Below, in pieces: positions 38,918 through 45,285 of a DNA stretch of 45,285 nucleotides. Positions within the stretch are counted from its first letter, which is position 1. Each line of letters starts with the position of its first letter. The DNA comes from Thermoplasmata archaeon (lineage in GTDB: Archaea > Thermoplasmatota > Thermoplasmata > Lutacidiplasmatales > UBA184): the NCBI GenBank assembly GCA_021798195.1, contig JAJZYH010000013.1:1-45285 (forward strand). Reading direction: 5' to 3'. The position numbers were made by a program, and so were the translations under genes. The notes beneath the pieces are model-generated. The model was not told the origin of the DNA. It did no database searches and was given only the letters and a program-made list of their open reading frames with translations.

Positions 38918-38927
38918 GTATATAAGT
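38918..38927. promoter_or_regulatory. Bidirectional TATA box
   Basis: GGTATATAAG contains the symmetric TATATA. Leftward it is CTTATATACC, 46-54 bases before ATG 38872; rightward it is 27-45 bases before the epimerase start candidates at 38960 and 38969. No other AT-rich element lies between the divergent genes. Confidence 0.55.
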
Positions 38928-38968
38928 CAGATGCCGTCCCCCGAGTGGCCTGCCGGCCCATGGGACCG

Positions 38969-39940
38969 ATGACAGGGATCTCCACATCCACGCCGCGCCC
39001 CCGCGCCCTGGTCACCGGTGGCGCCGGAGGCATCGGGAGCCATCTGGTCCAGGGCCTCCGGGAGCGCGGATGGACGGTCCGTGTCCTGGACAATTTCTCC
39101 AGCGGGCGCCGGGAGAACCTCCGCCGCTACGCGGGGGATCCGCGCGTGGAGGTGGTGGAGGGGAACGTGGGGGACCCCCGTGCGGTCCGGGACGCCCTCG
39201 CCGAGGTCGACTTCGTCTGGCATCTTTCGGCGAATCCCGACATCCGTCGTGGCACCCGCGAGACCGACCTCGACCTGATCCAGGGCCCCGTGGCCCTCCG
39301 CACCCTTCTGGAAGAGATGCGCGTCGCCGGGATCCGGGACGTGGCCTTCTCCTCCAGCAGCGTGGTCTACGGGAACCCCCGGGTCTTCCCCACGCCGGAG
39401 GACTACGGGCCCCTCCTGCCGGAGAGCCTCTACGGCGCGAGCAAGCTCGCCTGCGAGGGGCTCCTCTCCGCGTTCGCCCACACCTTCGGCTTCCGGACGT
39501 GGATCTTCCGCTTCGCCAACGTGGTGGGCCCCGGCGCCACGCATGGGGTGGTCTACGATTTCCTGGAGAAGCTCCGGAAGGATCCCACGCGCCTGGAGAT
39601 CCTGGGGGACGGGCGACAGAGCAAGGGCTACCTCTGGGTCACCGATTGCGTGGACGGGATGATCCTCGCCACGGAGCGGGCCCGAGATCCGGTGAACGTC
39701 TTCAACTTGGCTCCCGAGGACACCGTGAGCGTGGCCGAGATCGGCCGCATCGTGCTCAAGGAGACCGGGTCCACCGCCCGGGTGGAGTTCACCGGAGGGG
39801 CGCGGGGGTGGCCCGGGGACATCCCCCAGCAGCGCCTGGCCACGGACCGCATGAAGTCGCTGGGCTTCAGCGCGCGGTATCCCTCGGCCGAGGTCATCCG
39901 GATGACCGTCCAGGCCCTCCTCAAGGAGACCCGGGGCTGA
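38969..39940 (+). CDS. NAD-dependent nucleotide-sugar epimerase (GalE-like)
   Basis: A 323-residue extended SDR enzyme. NAD site TGGAGGIGSH spans residues 16-25; acceptor aspartate is in VLDNFSSGRREN. Catalytic pair is YGASK with Y155 and K159, preceded by FSSSSVVYG. FRFANVVGPGATHGVVYDFL and SKGYLWVTDCVDGM match UDP-glucose 4-epimerase and dTDP-glucose dehydratase relatives; C4 epimerisation is likely. GTG 38945 and ATG 38960 are alternative starts. It lies 18 bases ahead of a GT2 glycosyltransferase, so together they could make and transfer a sugar. Confidence 0.88.
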   Translation: MTGISTSTPRPRALVTGGAGGIGSHLVQGLRERGWTVRVLDNFSSGRRENLRRYAGDPRVEVVEGNVGDPRAVRDALAEVDFVWHLSANPDIRRGTRETDLDLIQGPVALRTLLEEMRVAGIRDVAFSSSSVVYGNPRVFPTPEDYGPLLPESLYGASKLACEGLLSAFAHTFGFRTWIFRFANVVGPGATHGVVYDFLEKLRKDPTRLEILGDGRQSKGYLWVTDCVDGMILATERARDPVNVFNLAPEDTVSVAEIGRIVLKETGSTARVEFTGGARGWPGDIPQQRLATDRMKSLGFSARYPSAEVIRMTVQALLKETRG

Positions 39941-39958
39941 GCCCCCGGGCAACCTCCC

Positions 39959-40999
39959 ATGGACCCTCCGGGAACGGGCGCCGCCCCCTCGGTGAGCGTC
40001 ATCGTCACCGTCCTCAATGATCCCCGCGTCCTGGCGACTCTGGAGACCCTCCGGCGGCAGACCCTTCCCCCCCTGGAGATCCTGGTGGCCGACGGGGGCT
40101 CCACCGACGGGACCTTCGAGGGTGTGGCGGCCCTCTCCCGGCAGGACCCCCGGGTGATCCCTCTGCGGGTCCCCGGGACCATCGCGGAGAGCCGGAACCA
40201 GGCGCTGGACCGGGTCCGGGGAGAGATCGTCGCCTTTCTGGATGCTGACGAGGAGGCTCCCCCGGATTGGCTCCGGGCGCTGGTCCGCCCGCTTCAGGAG
40301 CAGCCAGAGGTGGGATTCACCGGTGGACCCACCCCCGCGAAGCCCGGTACCGCCACGAGCGTCGGGGCGCGCTACTACGACGCCTACCTCCGCCGGTTCT
40401 ACGACCTCGTGGCCCGGGCCCACCCCCATGCCCTCCCCATGGGGAACAGCGCCTGGCGGACCGAGGTCTTCCGGCGCCTGGGAAAGCTCGACGTGACGCT
40501 CTACCCCCGTGCCTCCAGCGAGGATCAGGAATTCGCGGTGCGAGCGCTCAAGGCGGGCTACCGGGGCCTCTACGTTCCGGAGGCCTGGGTGCACCACGAC
40601 TTCTCCGATCTCCATCTCGGGGCGCTCCTGAGGAAGCAGTGCACCTACGCCACGGGAGGCTACGTGCTCTGGCGCCGGATCGGGACCACCTACGAGGCGA
40701 GCACCGGCCGGCTCGCGCCCTACGTGGTCCCTCCGGGCCTCTGCCTCGCGGGGGGCCTGCTCCTTCCGTTCCCCGAAGCCCGGGTCCTCGGCGACCTCCT
40801 CCTGGGCGCGGGACTCGTCTCTCTCGTCGCCCTCGCCCTGGGGCTGTGGTGGGACGGACGGCGCCACGACGGGGAATACCCCGGATGGCGCTACCGGCCA
40901 CTGGAGATCCTCCGCCGCTGGGCCACCGTCATCGGGGCCCTGCGGGGGTTCCTCCGGTTCGGTTGGAGCGGACGGCGGAACCTCCCCGGTCCCCGGTGA
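39959..40999 (+). CDS. GT2-family glycosyltransferase with C-terminal membrane segments
   Basis: A 346-residue enzyme with a GT-A fold: VSVIVTVLNDPRVLATLETL, EILVADGGSTDGT, and FLDADEEAPPDWLRAL, which carries the DxD-type metal site. GNSAWRTEVFRRLG and SSEDQEFAVRALKAGYRGLY contain the ED acid-base motif. Two hydrophobic stretches follow (about 255-295; VVPPGLCLAGGLLLPFP and LLLGAGLVSLVALALGLWW) before a basic tail. It probably transfers sugar at the inner membrane face. Operon with the epimerase. Confidence 0.87.
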   Translation: MDPPGTGAAPSVSVIVTVLNDPRVLATLETLRRQTLPPLEILVADGGSTDGTFEGVAALSRQDPRVIPLRVPGTIAESRNQALDRVRGEIVAFLDADEEAPPDWLRALVRPLQEQPEVGFTGGPTPAKPGTATSVGARYYDAYLRRFYDLVARAHPHALPMGNSAWRTEVFRRLGKLDVTLYPRASSEDQEFAVRALKAGYRGLYVPEAWVHHDFSDLHLGALLRKQCTYATGGYVLWRRIGTTYEASTGRLAPYVVPPGLCLAGGLLLPFPEARVLGDLLLGAGLVSLVALALGLWWDGRRHDGEYPGWRYRPLEILRRWATVIGALRGFLRFGWSGRRNLPGPR

Positions 41000-41073
41000 C
41001 GGAACCCGCCCCACCTCTACCCCGGGAGGGGGAACGGATTCCGGGACTCCCTCCACCGCATTCCGTTGAGAAA

Positions 41074-41081
41074 CGTTTAAG
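41074..41081 (+). promoter_or_regulatory. TATA box for the FKBP-type isomerase
   Basis: CGTTTAAG centred about 29 bases before ATG 41107; predicts a leaderless transcript. Confidence 0.5.
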
Positions 41082-41106
41082 TCCCGTCTGGCGTCGGCGC
41101 CGCCAT

Positions 41107-41919
41107 ATGGCAGACGCTCCCGTGGCCGCGGGCGAACCGGTGAAGGCGGGCGACGTGGTCCGGCTGGACTACGAACTCTGGGCGGAAGGCGCCGGGAAGA
41201 CGGAACTTGTGGACACCACCCGGAAGGAAGCCGCGGAGAAGGCCTCCTGGAACGGCCGTCCCGCCGGGGAGCTGCACCCCATGGCCCATGTCATCGGGCG
41301 GGAGTACTTCCCGGCCGCCATCGAGAAGGCCCTCGCCGCCCTCCGGGTCGGGGAGAGCCTGGACCGGGAGTTCCCGGCCGCCGAGGCCTTCGGGGAAAGG
41401 GACCCGAAGCTCATCGAGACGTTCCCCATGTCCCGGATCTCCCGCCTCCCCGAGATGCGCCGGGAGGACGCCCACCTGGACATCGGGACCATCCTCACCA
41501 TCGACGGACGGCAGGGGCGCGTGGTGACCCTCACGGCGGGACGGGTGAAGGTGGACTTCAACAACCCCCTCGCGGGCCGGAAGGTCCGGGCCCAGATCAC
41601 CATCACCGAGAAGCTCTCCCGCCCCGAGGACCTCGTCACCTCGGTCCTGGAGATGGACTACGGCCACGCCGGGGAGTTCCAGGTATCCGTGACCCCGGAC
41701 ACCGTCACCATCCGTCTCCCGGACCGCGCCAAGTTCGACGTGCAGTGGATGGCGCAGAAGAGCCGGGTCGTGGAGGACCTCCGGCAGATCGTGAAACCGG
41801 CCCGCATCCTCTTCGAGGAGGAGTTCAAGACCCCGGCCCCCAAGGCCGAGCCCGCGCCTCCATCCCAGAAGGCGGGGGAAACTCCCGCGGGGGGAACCGA
41901 ACCCCCCACGACCGGTTGA
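41107..41919 (+). CDS. FKBP-type peptidyl-prolyl isomerase (SlyD-like, long archaeal form)
   Basis: A 270-residue protein. VKAGDVVRLDYELWAEGAGK opens the FKBP domain; VIGREYFPAAIEKALAALRV, the usual G-x-LIPGFEKAL position, and DREFPAAEAFGERDPKLIET follow, with the IF chaperone insert and GRVVTLTAGRVKVDFNNPLA, the conserved D-x-NHPLAG motif of SlyD with His changed to Asn. A C-terminal domain of about 100 residues (EMDYGHAGEFQVSVTPDTVT and on) and an Ala/Pro-rich tail are as in long archaeal FKBPs. It assists folding in the cytosol. Confidence 0.87.
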   Translation: MADAPVAAGEPVKAGDVVRLDYELWAEGAGKTELVDTTRKEAAEKASWNGRPAGELHPMAHVIGREYFPAAIEKALAALRVGESLDREFPAAEAFGERDPKLIETFPMSRISRLPEMRREDAHLDIGTILTIDGRQGRVVTLTAGRVKVDFNNPLAGRKVRAQITITEKLSRPEDLVTSVLEMDYGHAGEFQVSVTPDTVTIRLPDRAKFDVQWMAQKSRVVEDLRQIVKPARILFEEEFKTPAPKAEPAPPSQKAGETPAGGTEPPTTG

Positions 41920-42607
41920 GATCCCTATCTCCACGGACGGGAACCAGGGAATCCCGATCCAACGCGGGAAGTCCCGCCTCCCGCCCCGGTCCGCGTCCGG
42001 GCTGTATCCCGTCGGGCCCAGCCCCGTGCCGCTGCAAGAGAGAGCCGCCGGTGGGTTCCGTGCCGTCCCCCTTCCCCTCGGGGAACGGCTGCTGGTAGGC
42101 ATACACGCGCAGGCCCCGATGGACCGCGAAGGGGATCCACCCCGGGATCGGATGGTAGTAGCTCACCACACGCGCCCCCGGAGGGAGTTCCTTTCCCAGC
42201 TTTTCCTTGAGCCGCCGCATGGTGGAGGGCCACAGGAACGCGAGGACCACCGAGGCGCCATGGAGGTCCACCTGGAAGAGATCGGCCCGCACCGCGCTCA
42301 GGCGATCCCGGGCCGCGCTCCTTCCGCATCGGAACCTCAGGAGGAGATAGCGGATGGGCTCGATCTCCACCGCGAGGGTCTGCGCCCCGTACACCTCGGC
42401 GGCCCGCAGGACGAGGGATCCCGTCCCGGCCCCCAGGTCCACCACACGGTCCTCCGGGCGCACCCGGGCGAACTGGAGCATCACGTCCGCCACGTCGGGA
42501 GGGGTGGGGGAGAAGCCGGCCCCCACCGCGAACGTAGCGAAGATGAAGTAGGAGACGAACCCCACGACCACGAGGGCCGCCACGATGATCCAAAGCGCGA
42601 GGTCCAC
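41825..42607 (-). CDS. Membrane-anchored SAM-dependent methyltransferase
   Basis: A 260-residue frame. Residues 3-28 form one membrane helix (LALWIIVAALVVVGFVSYFI). A class I methyltransferase fold follows with the SAM loop DLGAGTG at 57-63, acidic residue in LAVEIEP, and ADLFQVDLHGASVVLAFLWP. The fold ends near residue 175 (RVYAYQQPFPEG); the last 85 residues are Gly/Pro/Arg-rich, look non-coding and overlap the convergent FKBP gene by 95 bases, so the native stop may have been lost. GTG 42607 lies about 28 bases after a TATA-like ACTCTATGAC (42631-42640). Substrate unknown; lipid or small-molecule methylation would suit a membrane location. Confidence 0.75.
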   Translation of the reverse strand: MDLALWIIVAALVVVGFVSYFIFATFAVGAGFSPTPPDVADVMLQFARVRPEDRVVDLGAGTGSLVLRAAEVYGAQTLAVEIEPIRYLLLRFRCGRSAARDRLSAVRADLFQVDLHGASVVLAFLWPSTMRRLKEKLGKELPPGARVVSYYHPIPGWIPFAVHRGLRVYAYQQPFPEGKGDGTEPTGGSLLQRHGAGPDGIQPGRGPGREAGLPALDRDSLVPVRGDRDLNRSWGVRFPPREFPPPSGMEARARPWGPGS

Positions 42608-42711
42608 GAGGGTAGAAGGGGAGGCCCCCCGTCATAGAGTTTCTGCGGGCTCCCGTCGGAGGATAGAGCGATCCCTCCGGGCCGGGAGCCCTGGAAAGAG
42701 ATAGAGGGATC
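42608..42711. other. Spacer between methyltransferase and meaB
   Basis: It holds the methyltransferase promoter (TATA at 42631-42640, minus) and the 3' end of the meaB transcript; no gene is seen. Confidence 0.4.
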
Positions 42712-43716
42712 TCAGCGCTTCCGGAGCGACTCGTAGACCCGGTCCGCCGCGCGATACGGGTCCAGGGTCCCTTCCGCCACCTTCTGGAAGAGTCGATCCA
42801 GCGCGGGGTCCCGGTCCATGGCGTCCTCGAGTTCCCCCGCGAACCGGCCCGTCACCAGGTCCCGGAGCTCCTGCCGCAGCCGTCTCTGCCGGGCCTGTTC
42901 CCCCGGGACTCCTTCCCGAAGATAGGACTCATGGGCCTCCACCACTTCCCATAGCTCGGGGATCCCCAAGGGGATCTGGGCGGATGTCTTCACGATCCGG
43001 GGGTGCCACTTCTCTCCGGCCGGGGCGGTCCGGATGAGTTCCATGAGGTGATGGGCGGCCTCGTCGGCGCCCGGCAGATCCGCCTTGTTCACCGCGAAGA
43101 CATCGGCGATCTCGAAGAGGCCGGCCTTCATGGTCTGCACGTCGTCCCCCAGGTGAGGCACCAGCACCACCACGCGGGTGGATGCGATCTCGTGGATCTC
43201 CACGTCCACCTGGCCGCTCCCCACGGTCTCCACGAGCACCACGTCCATGCCGAAGGCCTCCAGGAGCCGGATGACCTCCCGGGTGCTCTGGCTCACGCCC
43301 CCCGAGTGCCCCCGGCTCGCCATGGACCGCAGGAAGACTCCGGTGTCCTCCGCCGGGCGCTGGATCCGGATCCGGTCCCCCAGCACCGCCCCGCCGCTGA
43401 ACGGGCTCGTGGGGTCCACCGCGATCACACCCACCTTCTTCCCCCTTCCCCGCAGATGCTGGATGAGGAGGTTCACGAGAGAGCTCTTTCCCACCCCCAG
43501 GGGCCCGGAGATCCCGATGACGGGGATCCTCCCCGTGTAGGGGTAGAGCTCCTCGAGGATGGAGCGGGTCGCGGGCTCGCGCGCCTCGACGTCGCTGATG
43601 AGGCGGGCAAGGACCCGGCGATCCCCGGCCCGGATCGCCCGGGCGGTGGGGCTCAGGCGCGCCCCGGGCCCCGATGCCTTCCGGGGACGGTTCCCCCCGG
43701 AGGGGGGCGGATTCAT
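42712..43716 (-). CDS. meaB: MeaB/ArgK GTPase, methylmalonyl-CoA mutase chaperone
   Basis: A 334-residue G3E-family GTPase that protects and reloads methylmalonyl-CoA mutase with adenosylcobalamin. P-loop GPLGVGKS at residues 71-78, switch segment [16 protein letters not shown] (usually ETVGVGQSE), [20 protein letters not shown] and the NKAD guanine motif are present. [20 protein letters not shown] is characteristic of MeaB. The ATG overlaps the stop of the B12-binding mutase subunit, so both proteins are made together. Confidence 0.94.
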   Translation of the reverse strand: MNPPPSGGNRPRKASGPGARLSPTARAIRAGDRRVLARLISDVEAREPATRSILEELYPYTGRIPVIGISGPLGVGKSSLVNLLIQHLRGRGKKVGVIAVDPTSPFSGGAVLGDRIRIQRPAEDTGVFLRSMASRGHSGGVSQSTREVIRLLEAFGMDVVLVETVGSGQVDVEIHEIASTRVVVLVPHLGDDVQTMKAGLFEIADVFAVNKADLPGADEAAHHLMELIRTAPAGEKWHPRIVKTSAQIPLGIPELWEVVEAHESYLREGVPGEQARQRRLRQELRDLVTGRFAGELEDAMDRDPALDRLFQKVAEGTLDPYRAADRVYESLRKR

Positions 43717-44147
43717 GCCCGGGAACCTGCGATCTTTCGCGCCGTGCTCACGATGGACTCGAGCGACGTGCCGGGCCCGAAGATGGCCCGGATGCCGATC
43801 CGGCGGAGGCGTCCGGCATCCTCGTCGGGGATGATGCCTCCCGCGAAGACCCGGATCCGGTGGGCCTTCCGCTTCTTGAGGAGCGACACGACCTGGGGGA
43901 GGAGGACCATGTGGGCCCCGGAGAGGATGGAGAGGCCGATGATGTCCACATCCTCCTCCAGGGCGGCCTCCACGATGTCTTCGGGCGTCTGGCGGAGGCC
44001 CGCGTAGATCACCTCCATCCCTGCGTCCCGGAGCGCCCGGGCCACTACCTTGGCCCCCCGATCATGCCCATCGAGCCCCGGCTTCGCGATGAGGACCCGA
44101 ATGGGGCGGCGGGAACGAGGCTTCGCGACGGATTCCTGGGGGTTCAT
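43713..44147 (-). CDS. Methylmalonyl-CoA mutase, B12-binding (small/C-terminal) subunit
   Basis: A 144-residue cobalamin-binding subunit. The DGHDRG motif at residues 26-31 gives the lower cobalt ligand H28; [17 protein letters not shown] and [20 protein letters not shown] complete the Rossmann-like B12 fold. In archaea the mutase is split, and the large catalytic subunit is not in this window. With MeaB it isomerises (R)-methylmalonyl-CoA to succinyl-CoA, used in propionate, odd-chain or branched amino-acid breakdown or carbon fixation cycles. A TATA-like CCGTTTTAGG at 44168-44177 is about 25 bases before the ATG, implying a leaderless transcript. Confidence 0.93.
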   Translation of the reverse strand: MNPQESVAKPRSRRPIRVLIAKPGLDGHDRGAKVVARALRDAGMEVIYAGLRQTPEDIVEAALEEDVDIIGLSILSGAHMVLLPQVVSLLKKRKAHRIRVFAGGIIPDEDAGRLRRIGIRAIFGPGTSLESIVSTARKIAGSRA

Positions 44148-44740
44148 GGGGATCTTCCTGCACAGACCCTAAAACGGACAAAAGCTTATCCTCGCCGTTG
44201 CCGGCTTGCGAAGTGCGGGAATTTCTTCCCCGCGGGGGATGAGGGGTGGGAGGAGACCTCTTTGCCTTCATGTGACCGTCGGATCGGCCTCGACCTGTCT
44301 CAGGTGGAGCCCCAGAAGCGCCTCCCGTGTGGAGCTTCCGTGGGATCGCCTTCCTCGGGCCCCGAACCTCTCCATCCCCGGGCATCATGGATCTCGTCCT
44401 TGTACCACTCGAAGGACTCCGGAATGGATCCCAACCGTCACTGGTGCCGGTCGCATCCTTGCCACCGCAGTTCGATGCTTCGGGTTGGTCTGCGGAGTGG
44501 GGACCCGGCTGCCCTCATACGTGATCCCCCGCCCCCGCAGATGGGCTGGAAAGAGGGTCTCGTAGACCTCCCTTCCCTCCCGCTTTGGAGAGGAGAAGAA
44601 TGCGTTAGCCCGGTCGGTGTGCGCCAGATATACCGGTAGACTCCATGAGTTCACGACCCTCTATGTCTGATTCTTCCAGGTTACGGGTGGGTAACGTCTT
44701 GACATTGTGGCGGTCGGGCACGCGAGTGGACTGCGTGCAG
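44148..44740. other. Intergenic stretch without a confident gene
   Basis: Apart from the mutase promoter (44168-44177) nothing is firmly supported. A minus frame at 44385-44654 (89 residues, with ANAFFSSPKREGREVYETLF) and fragments such as PESFEWYKDEIHDARGW look like pieces of former proteins. The block adjoins an ISL3 relic and may be insertion-sequence debris. Confidence 0.4.
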
Positions 44741-45072
44741 GATGCCGGACTCTTCCGAAAGATCCTCGGGGTGGAACCTCCCTCGTCTGTCGTCCTAGTT
44801 GACCGGAACGTCCGGGAGCAGCGGATCAACGTCGGGTTGGAGCACGCCGATGGGGTGACCTTCCCCGGCCCCAGTGCGGGAAGAAGCTCTCCCTCTACGA
44901 ACCCGAGGAGGAGAGGGAATGGCGCCACTTGGGCACGATGCAGCTGCCGACCAGGGTCCACGCCATGGTGCCCCGGGTGGAGTGCCACGACCATGGGGTC
45001 AAACAGGTGGACATCTCCTGGGGCGAACCCGGCAGCCGCTTCACGAAGTTATTCTACTCAGGATTGACTTGA
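44741..45072 (+). pseudogene. ISL3-family transposase N-terminal remnant, frameshifted
   Basis: In one frame LFRKILGVEPPSSVVLVDRN and GLEHADGVTFPGP, then in another frame CGKKLSLYEPEEEREWRHLG, TMQLPTRVHAMVPRVECHDH and GVKQVDISWGEPGSRFTKLF. In intact ISL3 transposases these are continuous (F-CPECGK...WRHLDTMQF...VPRVKCPEHGV...VPWAEPGSRFT). The shift is at about 44870, where one C seems lost in FPCPQCG, and the first zinc cysteine is Gly. A TGA at 45070-45072 ends it after about 110 residues, so the DDE core is missing. Confidence 0.75.
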
Positions 45073-45079
45073 GAAGTTG

Positions 45080-45285
45080 CTACTCCAGATCCGGGATCTC
45101 CTGACGGGTCAGCAATATTCGGATGGTTCGGGGTTGCCCCGGTATCCGGGCGAGCACACCGGCCGCCTCGAGACGGAGGATCATTTGGTGGGCGGAAGGA
45201 CCGTAGACTCCGAGGAACGCGGCGATCTCGTTCTCCGAGGGAGGGATGCGGTGCACCTTCGTGTAGTAGTACACATAAGCGACGA
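45080..45285 (-). CDS. LexA-type winged-helix DNA-binding protein, partial at right edge
   Basis: VYYYTKVHRIPPSENEIAAF, LGVYGPSAHQMILRLEAAGV and LARIPGQPRTIRILLTRQEI follow the LexA N-terminal DNA-binding domain pattern (PPS-x-EIA, GPSxHxMI-RLE, PGxPRxI). There is no protease domain. Similar stand-alone proteins of about 80-100 residues are frequent next to insertion sequences. GTG 45274 is an internal candidate start, but the frame stays open to the window edge (VAYVYYY), and relatives have about 15 more residues, so the gene likely begins outside. Confidence 0.7.
   Translation of the reverse strand, partial: VAYVYYYTKVHRIPPSENEIAAFLGVYGPSAHQMILRLEAAGVLARIPGQPRTIRILLTRQEIPDLE

Noticed and set aside
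44385-44654. 89-residue minus frame as an intact gene
   Set aside because: Some protein-like stretches but no family recognised and it lies among IS debris; reported only within the intergenic description.
1-45285. CRISPR array, rRNA gene or replication origin
   Set aside because: No regularly spaced repeats, no rRNA-like sequence, and no origin-binding repeat cluster or Cdc6/Orc1 gene was seen.

Overview
The window is archaeal. It encodes archaeal-type ribosomal proteins (S4e, L19e, L32e), the RNase P protein Rpp29, a PCNA clamp, the pseudouridine synthase Cbf5, AlaX, a DUF106 (EMC3/TMCO1-like) membrane protein and an archaeal HMG-CoA synthase cluster. Many genes have a TATA box about 25-28 bases before an ATG or GTG start, which implies leaderless transcripts, and two tRNA genes contain introns. 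GC content is high, with G/C at most third codon positions. The gene set (DUF835, GvpD/KaiC-like ATPase, no adk after secY, no L14e/L34e beside cbf5) suggests a high-GC lineage of Thermoplasmatota or a related euryarchaeal group; this placement is inference.

Layout. 1-510: 5' end of an IS200/IS605-type tnpB (minus) with a perfect hairpin at its end, beside a small membrane-protein gene that looks cut by it. 927-3413: a KaiC/GvpD-like ATPase and a sugar-nucleotide epimerase. 3471-3575: tRNA-Ala(GGC) with a T-loop intron. 3710-7142: a COG1709-like regulator, HMG-CoA synthase, a thiolase-fold protein and a DUF35 OB-fold protein, the archaeal module that makes HMG-CoA for mevalonate and lipid synthesis. 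7139-10460: DUF835 protein, GT4 glycosyltransferase and an orphan winged-helix/zinc-ribbon protein. 10472-10578: tRNA-Arg(TCT) with a second T-loop intron of the same length. 10879-14911: a candidate 13-residue metal-binding microprotein, DUF99, a zinc-ribbon membrane protein, DUF2203 and threonine ammonia-lyase.

15123-31527 is one long co-oriented block of the S10/spc type: L3, L4, L23, L2, S19, L22, S3, L29, Rpp29, S17, L14, L24, S4e, L5, S14, S8, L6, L32e, L19e, L18, S5, L30, L15, then secY with its own promoter, DUF106, cytidylate kinase and cbf5. Many neighbours overlap by ATGA or GTGA, indicating translational coupling. It joins ribosome synthesis to protein membrane insertion and RNA modification.

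31490-45285: a stand-alone Lrp/AsnC effector domain, CysRS, an accessory island (IS630 transposase remnant, then a DUF4258 / zinc-finger-AbrB toxin-antitoxin pair with an AT-rich promoter, bracketed by an imperfect direct repeat), a catalytically intact thiolase, PCNA, AlaX, GNAT/winged-helix/75-residue operon, epimerase, GT2, FKBP-type isomerase, methyltransferase, MeaB with the B12-binding methylmalonyl-CoA mutase subunit, an ISL3 transposase remnant and a LexA-type DNA-binding protein running off the right edge.

The most notable points are the two matched T-loop tRNA introns, the thiolase-fold protein of the HMG-CoA cluster that has lost its catalytic residues while an intact thiolase lies 29 kb away, the CxxCxC microprotein, and several palindromes and shared TATA boxes between divergent genes.
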